Shown one piece after another: positions 26,265-33,265 of a stretch of DNA of 64,000 bases. This DNA is from Bradyrhizobium sp. CCGUVB4N (GTDB taxonomy: Bacteria; Pseudomonadota; Alphaproteobacteria; Rhizobiales; Xanthobacteraceae): the NCBI RefSeq assembly GCF_024199945.1, contig NZ_JANADP010000001.1, positions 8,494,001 to 8,558,000 on the forward strand, in the 5' to 3' direction. Under the pieces are notes generated by a model. It was not told where the DNA came from, ran no database searches, and saw only the letters and a list, made by a program, of their open reading frames with translations. Positions within the stretch are counted from its first letter, which is position 1; every line of letters begins with the position of its first letter. A program made the translations under genes and the position numbers.

Positions 26265-27023
26265 TCACGCCGCCCGCGAGCGCCCGTCCTCGGCACAGGC
26301 GGTGGCGCTGTCGTCGAAGGCTTCGCACATCCGCATCGCAATCAGCAGGTTTTCCGGCGTCAGCACCTCCGCCGTCGGCCCCCAGGCCACGGGGCCGCGG
26401 GCCAGCACCAGCGTCTCGCTGAAATGGGTGCGCACCATCTCCATGTCGTGCAGCGCGGCGAGCACGGTGCGGCCCTCGCCATGCCAGTGCTTCACCAGCG
26501 CCAGCAGGTCGACCGTAGTCTTGCTGTCGATGGCGTTGAAGGGTTCGTCGAGAACGATCAGGCGCGCATTCTGGAGCAGCACGCGCGCGAACAGCACGCG
26601 CTGCATCTGCCCGCCCGAGAGCGTGCCGATCGGACGGTTCTCGAAGCCGTTGAGCCCCACCGACGCAATCGCGCGAAGAATCTTTTCGCGCGCGGCCTTG
26701 CCGATGCCGCCGAACAGGCCCGTCCCGCGCCACAGCCCGGTGCCGACGAAATCGAACACCGAGATCGGAAAGCTGCGATCGATGTCCGCGCTCTGCGGCA
26801 GATAGGCGATGTCGCGGCTATCGAGGCCGCCGAGATGGATGCTGCCGTCGAGCGGCCGGAGGATGCCGACGATGCCGCGCAGCAGCGTCGACTTGCCGGC
26901 GCCGTTGGGACCGATCACGGCGACCAGCGCGCCGGGCGCGACCTCGCCGTTGAGATGGTGCACGGCCGGATGGCGGTCGTAGCCGAGCGTCACGTTGTGA
27001 AAGTGTATGGCCGCCATGGTCAC
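26265..27023 (-). CDS. znuC: zinc ABC transporter ATP-binding protein
   Basis: A 252-residue ABC ATPase with Walker A GPNGAGKSTLL (about residue 37-47), Q-loop YLPQSADIDRSFP, signature LSGGQMQRVLFARVLLQ, Walker B LIVLDEPFNAID and the H-loop ALHDMEM. It powers ZnuB. The ATG overlaps the stop of the small His-rich gene by 4 bp. Confidence 0.94.
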   Translation of the reverse strand: MTMAAIHFHNVTLGYDRHPAVHHLNGEVAPGALVAVIGPNGAGKSTLLRGIVGILRPLDGSIHLGGLDSRDIAYLPQSADIDRSFPISVFDFVGTGLWRGTGLFGGIGKAAREKILRAIASVGLNGFENRPIGTLSGGQMQRVLFARVLLQNARLIVLDEPFNAIDSKTTVDLLALVKHWHGEGRTVLAALHDMEMVRTHFSETLVLARGPVAWGPTAEVLTPENLLIAMRMCEAFDDSATACAEDGRSRAA

Positions 27024-27286
27024 CTCATCGCCAGAAAGACGACGCCCCAGAGCACGGCGCAGACGGCGACGGCGGCCGACAGGCGGCCGGCCATGGTCAT
27101 GCGCAGGATCGACCAGGGCGCCTCCTGGGCCGGGTGCGGCGAGGCCGCGTCATGGACATGGGCGTGGGTGTGGTCGTGCCCATGCGAATGCCCGTGGTCA
27201 TCGTCATGGGAATGGCCGTGGGAGTGGCCAGGCGAATGACCGTGGGCATGGTCGTGATGATGGGCGTGGGACGCGGCGGGAACCAT
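27020..27286 (-). CDS. small His-rich tail-anchored membrane protein, first gene of the zinc operon
   Basis: An 88-residue protein with two clear parts. Residues 7-48 consist almost wholly of His, Asp, Gly and Ser (repeats such as HGHSHGHSHDDDHGHSHGHD), a probable zinc buffer. The C terminus has one membrane helix (LSAAVAVCAVLWGVVFLAM) ending in a single Arg, so the His-rich part is likely cytoplasmic or periplasmic next to the ZnuB channel. No signal peptide. It directly follows the Zur-like box and overlaps znuC. The composition is low-complexity, but the start, overlap and operon position support a real gene. I know no established name. Confidence 0.82.
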   Translation of the reverse strand: MVPAASHAHHHDHAHGHSPGHSHGHSHDDDHGHSHGHDHTHAHVHDAASPHPAQEAPWSILRMTMAGRLSAAVAVCAVLWGVVFLAMR

Positions 27287-27295
27287 GCCCAGGAC

Positions 27296-27308
27296 GTTAT
27301 ATTATAAC
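27296..27308 (-). promoter_or_regulatory. Zur-box-like palindrome heading the zinc operon
   Basis: Perfect palindrome GTTATATTATAAC, 9 bp upstream of the His-rich gene, in otherwise GC-rich DNA. It resembles alphaproteobacterial Zur boxes (AT-rich GTTATA/TATAAC dyads upstream of znu genes). Zinc-loaded Zur would cover the promoter and repress the six genes. The zur gene itself is not in the window. Confidence 0.75.
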
Positions 27309-27329
27309 ATTACCCCTGTCCACGCCCGG

Positions 27330-27830
27330 TCACGGCTTGCCGATCACCATCGCGATGGCGGCCGCCACGAACGGGAACGGCACCGAGACCGCGCAGCGGA
27401 ACCAGACGAAACGGGCCGGCATGAACGGGATTTCCCACAAAATCACCCGCTGGAAGGCGAACAGGGCCCAGGCCACGACATAGGCGACCACCTGGGGCAC
27501 CCCGCCGCCCGACTTCAGCGCCACCGTGCCAATCGAAAAGCCGATCACGGGGCCGCCAGGCGTGGCGGCGCCGGCGACCACTGCGGTCGCAACCCCGAGC
27601 CAGCCGCTGTCCGGCCCGAGCCAGCCGGTGATCACCTCCTGCGGGATGATGGCGGCGATATAGCCGGAGCCGATCACCCCGAGCGCGATCCGCGGCACGA
27701 TGTTGATGAAATCCATCGAGCCCTCGCGCAGCGAGGCCTTGAACACCGGAGGGCCGCGACGGAAGGCGATCAGGCCGACGCCGAACACCGAGCCCCACAG
27801 CAGGATATCGATGAGGAGCGCCGCGCTCAC
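27330..27830 (-). CDS. permease half-protein B (PF03773/ArsP-like)
   Basis: A 166-residue membrane protein with about four or five helices. Its GWLGPDSGWLGV...VVAGAATPGGPVIGFSIG resembles the PGGP element of the YraQ/ArsP permease family. GTG start overlaps the stop of the preceding half by 4 bp (GTGA). Family members are usually single chains of 300 or more residues, so this looks like one half of a two-subunit permease. Substrate unknown (related proteins export organoarsenicals). Confidence 0.75.
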   Translation of the reverse strand: MSAALLIDILLWGSVFGVGLIAFRRGPPVFKASLREGSMDFINIVPRIALGVIGSGYIAAIIPQEVITGWLGPDSGWLGVATAVVAGAATPGGPVIGFSIGTVALKSGGGVPQVVAYVVAWALFAFQRVILWEIPFMPARFVWFRCAVSVPFPFVAAAIAMVIGKP

Positions 27831-28438
27831 GCCGCCTCCTCGTCGCTGTCGCGCTTCGGATAGACCCGGACGTAGACGAAGCGGCCAAGCGCGCCGGCGA
27901 GCACCGGCAGCGGCAGCGAGATCAGGATCCGCCACAGCGTGAAGTCGGTGCCCATGATCGGGATTTCCCAGGCGACTGCGCGGCCGTAGCCGATCAAGGT
28001 CCAGCTCACGACCATGGCGATGGTGGCGCCGAAATCGGCGCCGACCGCGAGCAGCGCGCTCGCCACGGGATAGGCGGTGAAGGGACCGCCGGGCAGGATC
28101 GCACCGAAGGCGGTGCCGATCAGAAGGCCCATCAGGCCGGATTTAGGCCCAAGCGAGCGCGAGACTTTTTCGTGCGGCAGGATTTCCGAGATGAAGGCGC
28201 CGAGCAGGCAGCCCGCCAGTACGCGCGGCAGGATGCCGCCGAACAGCGAGAGGTCGTGAGTGAGAATGTCGAGAACGCCATCGGTGCCGTCACGGCGCCA
28301 GACCAGTCCGGCGCTCACCGCCACCAGCGCCGCAATGATGATCGTCGACCAGCCGATCGGCTTGCGGATGCGCCCGGGGCGCGGCTCGGAGTCCGCGTCC
28401 TCGGCAGGCGCAGGACTTTTCGGGGAAGAATCTGACAA
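27827..28438 (-). CDS. permease half-protein A (PF03773/ArsP-like)
   Basis: A 203-residue membrane protein with a cytoplasmic Pro/Asp-rich N terminus (about 25 residues) and about five helices. Key parts are LPRVLAGCLLGAFISEILP, SLGPKSGLMGLLIGTAFGAILPGGPFTAYP and the motif AWEIPIMG, which recurs as LWEIPFMPA in half B. The shared pattern shows that A and B are related halves. Overlapping stop/start makes equal co-translation likely. Confidence 0.75.
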   Translation of the reverse strand: MSDSSPKSPAPAEDADSEPRPGRIRKPIGWSTIIIAALVAVSAGLVWRRDGTDGVLDILTHDLSLFGGILPRVLAGCLLGAFISEILPHEKVSRSLGPKSGLMGLLIGTAFGAILPGGPFTAYPVASALLAVGADFGATIAMVVSWTLIGYGRAVAWEIPIMGTDFTLWRILISLPLPVLAGALGRFVYVRVYPKRDSDEEAA

Positions 28439-28565
28439 CGGGCTGGGTCGGCTCGAGGGTGATGCCTCTCCTGATTAAGGGCGCCGTCGAGGCGATGCAA
28501 ACGGAACGATGACAGACCCGTGCGCGCACCGCGCAGGACTGGCTCAATCTGTCAATTCCGCACAG

Positions 28566-28596
28566 CAAAAAGGCGGCCGCGTGAGCGACCGCCTTT
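28566..28596 (-). terminator. terminator of sodB
   Basis: On the - strand an 11-bp stem AAGGCGGTCGC/GCGGCCGCCTT (one G-T pair) with TCAC loop, followed by TTTGCTG, 20 bp after the sodB stop. Also weakly symmetrical on the + strand. Confidence 0.75.
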
Positions 28597-28616
28597 CGTT
28601 TCTGACGGTGTAAGAC

Positions 28617-29213
28617 TTACGCCTTGTCAAACAGGGACTCGACGTATTCCCAGTTCACGAGGTTCTCGACGAATGCCTTGAGATAGTCGGGACGGCGGTT
28701 GCGATAGTCGATGTAGTAGGAGTGCTCCCAGACGTCGACGCCGAGGATCGGGGTCGCGCCGTGCACCAACGGATTCTCGCCGTTCGGGGTCTTGGCGATT
28801 TCGAGCTTGCCGTTCTTGACCTGGAGCCAAGCCCAGCCGGAGCCGAACTGGCCGACGCCAGCCGCCTGGAAGTCGGTCTTGAACTTCTCGAAGCCGCCGA
28901 GATCCTCGTTGATCTTCTTCTCGAGCTTGCCCGGCAGCTTGGTACCGCCGCCATTGGGCTTCATCCAGCTCCAGAAGTGGATGTGGTTGTAGTGCTGGCC
29001 GGCGTTGTTGAACACCGCGGGGTTCTTGCCGAACGAGCCCTTGACGATCTCTTCAAGGGACTTGCCTTCCCATTCGGTGCCCTTGAGCGCGTTGTTGCCG
29101 TTGGTGACGTAGGCCTGATGATGCTTGTCGTGGTGGAATTCCAGCGTCTCCTTCGACATGAACTGGCCGAGGGCGTCATAGGCGTAAGGGAGTGGGGGCA
29201 GCGTGAATGTCAT
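28617..29213 (-). CDS. sodB: superoxide dismutase, Fe/Mn type
   Basis: A 198-residue cytoplasmic enzyme that dismutates superoxide. Metal ligands lie in ETLEFHHDKHHQAYV (H27), AGQHYNHIHFWSWM, and LGVDVWEHSYYIDYRNRRPDYL (Asp and His). FGSGWAWL is the usual family signature. Sequence features do not settle Fe versus Mn; the length is that of Fe-type SodB. A complete EcfG promoter consensus stands just upstream, so it should belong to the general stress regulon. No signal peptide. Confidence 0.95.
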   Translation of the reverse strand: MTFTLPPLPYAYDALGQFMSKETLEFHHDKHHQAYVTNGNNALKGTEWEGKSLEEIVKGSFGKNPAVFNNAGQHYNHIHFWSWMKPNGGGTKLPGKLEKKINEDLGGFEKFKTDFQAAGVGQFGSGWAWLQVKNGKLEIAKTPNGENPLVHGATPILGVDVWEHSYYIDYRNRRPDYLKAFVENLVNWEYVESLFDKA

Positions 29214-29249
29214 GGGTTCTTGTCCGCAACTGGGTGGGGAACGTGTTCT

Positions 29250-29275
29250 AACGGTCACCCCTTATAGAAGGTTCC
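29250..29275 (-). promoter_or_regulatory. EcfG (general stress) promoter of sodB
   Basis: On the - strand GGAAC, 17 bp, CGTT, a perfect match to the EcfG consensus (spacers of 16 or 17 are both known). Predicted start near 29243, about 30 nt before the ATG. Confidence 0.75.
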
Positions 29276-29422
29276 TGCGCCGTTAAATACCGCCAATTTG
29301 CGAAAAGGCGCGATTGCGACGGCATGGCCCGATTGCACAGCTTTCAGATCCCAGAAAAATATCATTGCCTTTGAAGCGCTTATGGCAGAACGAATGCGTC
29401 ACGGAGCAGAGCTGCGAAAGCC

Positions 29423-29950
29423 ATGAGCATCGAAATCGACATTTTGAACGGCGACGCCGCGTGGCCGATCGCCGAGCCGCTTTTCAAGGCAGTCTATCCG
29501 CGCGAGGTGGTGGAGAAGCTGCCTTGGGGCCATATCAAATGGGCGAATCCCGATCTCCGCGTGCTGATCGAGACTCCCGAGGACGGCCTCGTCTGCCATG
29601 TCGGCATCTATTTCCGCACCGTCACCTGGAATGGACAGAAGGTGCATGTCGGCGGCATCGGCGGCGTCTGCACGCGCGAGGATCGCCGGGGCCGCGGCTA
29701 TGCCACCATGGCAATCGACGCGGCAGTGCATACGATGCGTGCCAACGAGGCGGTGCGCTTCGCGATCCTGTTCTGCGAGCCGCACAATGCCGCGTTCTAC
29801 GAGGCGCGCAGCTGGCTGTCCTTCAAGGGCGAGGTCTATTGCGAGCAGCCGGAGGGGCGGATCCGCTTCACGCATACGGCGCCCTATGTGTTCAACATCG
29901 TCCGTGCACCGACGCTCGGCACCATTGACCTCTGCGGCCTGCCCTGGTGA
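29423..29950 (+). CDS. GNAT-family N-acetyltransferase
   Basis: A 175-residue acetyltransferase-like protein. The acyl-CoA-binding core is VGGIGGVCTREDRRGRGYATMAIDAAVHTMR (residues ~75-105; RRGRGYA loop), with FAILFCEPHNAAFYEARSW after it. The overall layout resembles aminoglycoside 2'-acetyltransferase and NodA-like folds, but the substrate is unknown. It starts 210 bp from sodB, divergent. Confidence 0.82.
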   Translation: MSIEIDILNGDAAWPIAEPLFKAVYPREVVEKLPWGHIKWANPDLRVLIETPEDGLVCHVGIYFRTVTWNGQKVHVGGIGGVCTREDRRGRGYATMAIDAAVHTMRANEAVRFAILFCEPHNAAFYEARSWLSFKGEVYCEQPEGRIRFTHTAPYVFNIVRAPTLGTIDLCGLPW

Positions 29951-30051
29951 GACGCTCTCTGGGGCAAATGAACGCAGCAATGTGATTCCATCAGGCGTTG
30001 CACGATTCTGATTTGCTGCTATGGAGACGCCCTCCATTCCGAGGCCTTCCC

Positions 30052-30492
30052 ATGTCCCGCAGATTCGCCATCCTCACCGTCCTCCTCGCTGCGCTGTCCG
30101 GCGCAACGGCTGCGCATGCGCAGAGCGCGGACGCGAGCGGGACCTGGCTCACCCAGGCCGGCGATGCGCGCGTCAAAATCAGCAAATGCGCCGGCGGCAT
30201 CTGCGGCGTCATCGTCTGGCTGCGCGAGCCCACCGACACCGCGACCGGCCAGCCCGCGACCGACAGCAAGAATCCCAATCCCGCACTCGCCAGGCGCCCG
30301 ATGATCGGACTGCCGCTGTTCGCCGGCATGCAGCCGTCCGGTCCGAACAAATGGTCGGGCCAGATCTACAATGCCGATGACGGCAGCACCTATGCGAGCA
30401 GCGTCTCCGTGACGGGCGCAGAGACGCTGCGCGTCGAAGGCTGCGTCGGCGCGCTCTGCGGCGGCGAAACCTGGACGCGAGCAGGTCGCTAG
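30052..30492 (+). CDS. DUF2147 secreted protein
   Basis: A 146-residue exported protein: signal peptide (RRFAILTVLLAALSGATAAHAQ), then the compact DUF2147 domain with SGTWLTQAGDARVKISKC..ICGVIVWLREP, and KWSGQIYNADDGSTYASSVSV, LRVEGCVGALCGGETWTR. The four cysteines (KCAGGICG and GCVGALCGG) may form two disulfides. The TAG stop shares bases with the stop of the convergent DUF3095 gene in a CTAG. Function of the family is unknown. Confidence 0.88.
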   Translation: MSRRFAILTVLLAALSGATAAHAQSADASGTWLTQAGDARVKISKCAGGICGVIVWLREPTDTATGQPATDSKNPNPALARRPMIGLPLFAGMQPSGPNKWSGQIYNADDGSTYASSVSVTGAETLRVEGCVGALCGGETWTRAGR

Positions 30493-31643
30493 GTCGCAGC
30501 CGCCACCATCGCCTTCAGCGCCGTCGCCGCCGAGGCGTAGCCGCCCCGCGCGCCGTCGATGAAGTGGACGTGGTCGCTGCGCAGCGCCGAGGGTGTGAAG
30601 CAGGTCATCATCGCGGCATCCTGCTGGTAGAGGCCGTAGCGCACGACGCCGTCGCGCGCGGCGATCGCGAGGCGATCGCTCAGGGCCCGCTCAAGCTCCG
30701 GCGTGCAGTCGAGGATCATGCGCAGTCCGTCGTCATATTTGCGGAAGTCGGAATTCTCGACCACCTGGCGCTTGTAGACCTTCGGCAGGAAGCCGCCGAC
30801 CTTGATGTCGAAGCGCATCAGGACATAAGCGAAAAACGTGTAGGCGAGCAGGCCGGCGCGACGCTTGAGCAATGACCCGCCGCGGATCGCCCGCGCCTCG
30901 TAATCCAGGCCCTGCGGCGGCCATTTCAGCGGTGGCCCCTGCGGCGGCACGGGACGCCCGGACTCCGGACTACGCTCGACGAGATGGATGATGTCCTCGA
31001 TCACCTTGCGGAAGGCCTGCGGGTCGACGCCAGCAGCCGGCATCACCAGCACCGACAGGATCAGCCCGCGCGAGGCTGGTATCACCTCGAAGCGGCAGGA
31101 CAGGCCGGAGAGATCGGGCTGCGTGCCTGCGGGCGCCTCGGCGACGGCGAACTCGCCGCGCTTCATCGCGGCGTCGGCGAAGGCGAGCCCGCCGCCGGAG
31201 AACATTGCATAGGACAGATTGGCCGACGGACCGAAGCGCGCGACGCGCACGTCGAGACCCTTCGCACGGATGGCGCTCACCGGCACGAGCGCCACACGCA
31301 TCTTGAGATCGAGGTCTTCCCGCACCCAGGTCGCCGTCGCAGCCAAGGCTTCGCGGGCCGCATCGAGATCGCCCGGCGCGACTGCAAAACTGGCGCCGTC
31401 GCCGCCGAACACGAAGGGAAATTCGCGTCCCTCCAGCGCATTCGTCACCGCAGCGATCACGGCAGCGCCAGCCATGTTGACCGCCTTGTAGCGCTGCGCC
31501 GCAATCGCCTTGGTGGAATCGACGATGTCGGCGACGCCGATGCTCCAGTCCTCCGGCAGCGGCGAATAGAGCTTTGGCTCCATCAGGCTGGTGAAGCCGC
31601 GGAAGACAGGGATGCTGCCGTAAAAGGAGTCGCCTGGGATCAT
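30489..31643 (-). CDS. DUF3095 protein, nucleotidyl-cyclase-like
   Basis: A 384-residue soluble protein. The N-terminal half has the layout of a class III nucleotidyl cyclase domain: WSIGVADIVDSTKAIAAQRY with D39, then PFVFGGDGASFAVAP with D82, at about the spacing of the two metal-binding aspartates, and a conserved RVARFGPSANLSYAMFSGGGLAFAD further on. The C-terminal half (about 230-384) has no recognised motif. Whether it makes a cyclic nucleotide is unknown. Start at MIPGDSF; a later start at MEPKLYS is possible. Confidence 0.8.
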   Translation of the reverse strand: MIPGDSFYGSIPVFRGFTSLMEPKLYSPLPEDWSIGVADIVDSTKAIAAQRYKAVNMAGAAVIAAVTNALEGREFPFVFGGDGASFAVAPGDLDAAREALAATATWVREDLDLKMRVALVPVSAIRAKGLDVRVARFGPSANLSYAMFSGGGLAFADAAMKRGEFAVAEAPAGTQPDLSGLSCRFEVIPASRGLILSVLVMPAAGVDPQAFRKVIEDIIHLVERSPESGRPVPPQGPPLKWPPQGLDYEARAIRGGSLLKRRAGLLAYTFFAYVLMRFDIKVGGFLPKVYKRQVVENSDFRKYDDGLRMILDCTPELERALSDRLAIAARDGVVRYGLYQQDAAMMTCFTPSALRSDHVHFIDGARGGYASAATALKAMVAAAT

Positions 31644-31817
31644 CGGATGATGCCGGATGGTTGGGAAGCGTCCGAACGAGATACGTGGCAGGATCGATCG
31701 GGGTTCGCGCCCCCTTCGATGCCCCGATCATTGGCCGAAATGGCGCCGGACAACAAGCTCGCTCCGCGCCGCAATGCCGCCCGTCGTCATTGATCGGCAT
31801 CAAACAGCCGGCCGGGG

Positions 31818-32192
31818 ATGACGCTACGGTCGGACCGCCCCAGAAGCTTGCACGGGATCATCGAGGTGTCCGACATCATCAGTGCGGTCAAACTGCCGGA
31901 ATGGCTCACCGCGGCCGTGGATGCCTGGGCGCGGGACCATCACCTGTCGCGCTCGGAAGCGATCTGCAAGCTGGTCAATTTCGGTCTCAGGATTGCGCCC
32001 GCGGCGCCGTCATCGGCGCACACGATCACGTCGGATGCGACGAGAATCGAGGAAATCGCGGTAAACGAGATCGAGAGCCTGCTCGATCCCGCTCTGCCCG
32101 CGGACGAACGCGAGCGCCGCATTCGCCGCCTGACCGAAGGGCCGCCGGAATTCTCGCACGCGCGGATTGATCTACCGAAACATCAGACGTGA
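31818..32192 (+). CDS. small protein with ribbon-helix-helix-like segment
   Basis: A 124-residue protein of unknown function. The part VKLPEWLTAAVDAWARDHHLSRSEAICKLVNFGLRI (about 23-58) reads like a MetJ/Arc-type ribbon-helix-helix unit with a single beta strand followed by two helices, the usual fold of small repressors. The rest is acidic and ends with PADERERRIRRLTEGPPEF. It could be a DNA-binding protein; no partner toxin gene is present beside it. The start may be later (GTG near 31866). Confidence 0.65.
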   Translation: MTLRSDRPRSLHGIIEVSDIISAVKLPEWLTAAVDAWARDHHLSRSEAICKLVNFGLRIAPAAPSSAHTITSDATRIEEIAVNEIESLLDPALPADERERRIRRLTEGPPEFSHARIDLPKHQT

Positions 32193-32205
32193 GCGCCGAC
32201 GCGCG

Positions 32206-32415
32206 CTAATGCAGCTTCTCGTCCTGGCGCTTGCGCAGGGCCGATGCCGGCACGTCATGACAGCCGATCAGCCGCACGAATTGCTGCGGATACATTTCGT
32301 AGCCGTGGCTGCCGGAGTTTTGATGCGACATCGGCGGGCAGCGGGTATCGTCCAGCTTCGCGGGCGATGGCTCTGCAGGCGTTTGACCGTGACTCGCAAC
32401 GGTTGGCGTGACCAT
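32206..32415 (-). CDS. small hypothetical protein
   Basis: A 69-residue peptide (MVTPTVASHG...RKRQDEKLH) with no recognised family. AGGGAG stands seven bases before the ATG, which is better support than the codon pattern alone. It converges with the RHH-like gene. Possibly real; a 20-residue longer form exists upstream but lacks a ribosome site. A weak EcfG-like element (GGAAC-N16-GGTT) is present about 90 bp upstream. Confidence 0.5.
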   Translation of the reverse strand: MVTPTVASHGQTPAEPSPAKLDDTRCPPMSHQNSGSHGYEMYPQQFVRLIGCHDVPASALRKRQDEKLH

Positions 32416-32542
32416 GGACTGCTCCCTGTCGTTTAGGGCAGTTCGATTGACGTAACCCAATCGAGCACGAGGCATCTTACGACTAAATCCGGCTCAATGT
32501 CATTGCGCCGGATCAACCCGATTGCGACGGCGGAGTTCCGTG

Positions 32543-33265
32543 TCAGGCCGTATTCCCTGCGTCGATCGTGAACACGGTGCCGGTGACGTTGCGGCCGCCC
32601 TCACCGAGCAGATATTCCACCATGCGCGCGACGTCGTCGGTCTCCGGCAGGCGGCGCAGTGCGCTGCGGCCGGCGATGCGTTTGCGGCTTTCGTCGGAGA
32701 GATTGTGCGTCAGCTCGGTATCGATGAAGCCGGGCGCGATCGCATTCACGGTGATGCCGAGCTTTCCGACCTCGCGCGCGAGCGAGCGGGTGAACCCGGT
32801 CGCGGCGGCCTTGGTCGCGCCGTAAACGGACAAGCCGTTGTAACCGGTCGTCGCGATGATCGAGGAGATGTTGATGATGCGGCCGGCGCCGTCCGCCATC
32901 ATCTGGCGCGCGACATATTTGGTGAGGATGATCGGCGACAGCACGTTGAGCTGTACCAGCGACTCGATCTCCGAATTGTGCATGGTTGCGAGCAGGCCCT
33001 CGGTGCCGAGGCCGGCATTGTTGACGAGGCCGTAGGTCGGGCCGAACTCGTCGCGCACCAGTTTTGCAAAGGCCGGAATCGCATCGATTACGGCGAGGTC
33101 GCAGGCGCGGAAATGCAGGCGGCCCTCGGAGGCAGCGATCGCGGCCTTGAGCTCATCGCTCTCACGTCGCGCGGCCGCGATCACATTGTAGCCGGCGCTG
33201 ACCAGCCGCTTGCCGATCGAAAGGCCAATGCCGCGGCTGCCGCCGGTGACGAGAACATTATGCAT
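32543..33265 (-). CDS. SDR oxidoreductase (FabG-like) in the acyl carrier cassette
   Basis: A 240-residue short-chain dehydrogenase. The cofactor motif VTGGSRGIGLSIGKRL (TGxxxGIG), NNAGLG, and the active site SSIIATTGYNGLSVYGATKAA with S and Y-x-x-x-K are complete, and the C terminus VTGTVFTIDAGNTA fits FabG. It overlaps the acyl ligase by 8 bp and lies in an operon with an acyl carrier protein, so it may reduce a ketoacyl group on that carrier. Specificity for NADPH is expected from the SR motif. Confidence 0.88.
   Translation of the reverse strand: MHNVLVTGGSRGIGLSIGKRLVSAGYNVIAAARRESDELKAAIAASEGRLHFRACDLAVIDAIPAFAKLVRDEFGPTYGLVNNAGLGTEGLLATMHNSEIESLVQLNVLSPIILTKYVARQMMADGAGRIINISSIIATTGYNGLSVYGATKAAATGFTRSLAREVGKLGITVNAIAPGFIDTELTHNLSDESRKRIAGRSALRRLPETDDVARMVEYLLGEGGRNVTGTVFTIDAGNTA

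Noticed and set aside
32206..32475. 89-residue form of the small hypothetical protein
   Set aside because: The inner ATG at 32415 has a much better ribosome site, so the shorter form is annotated.
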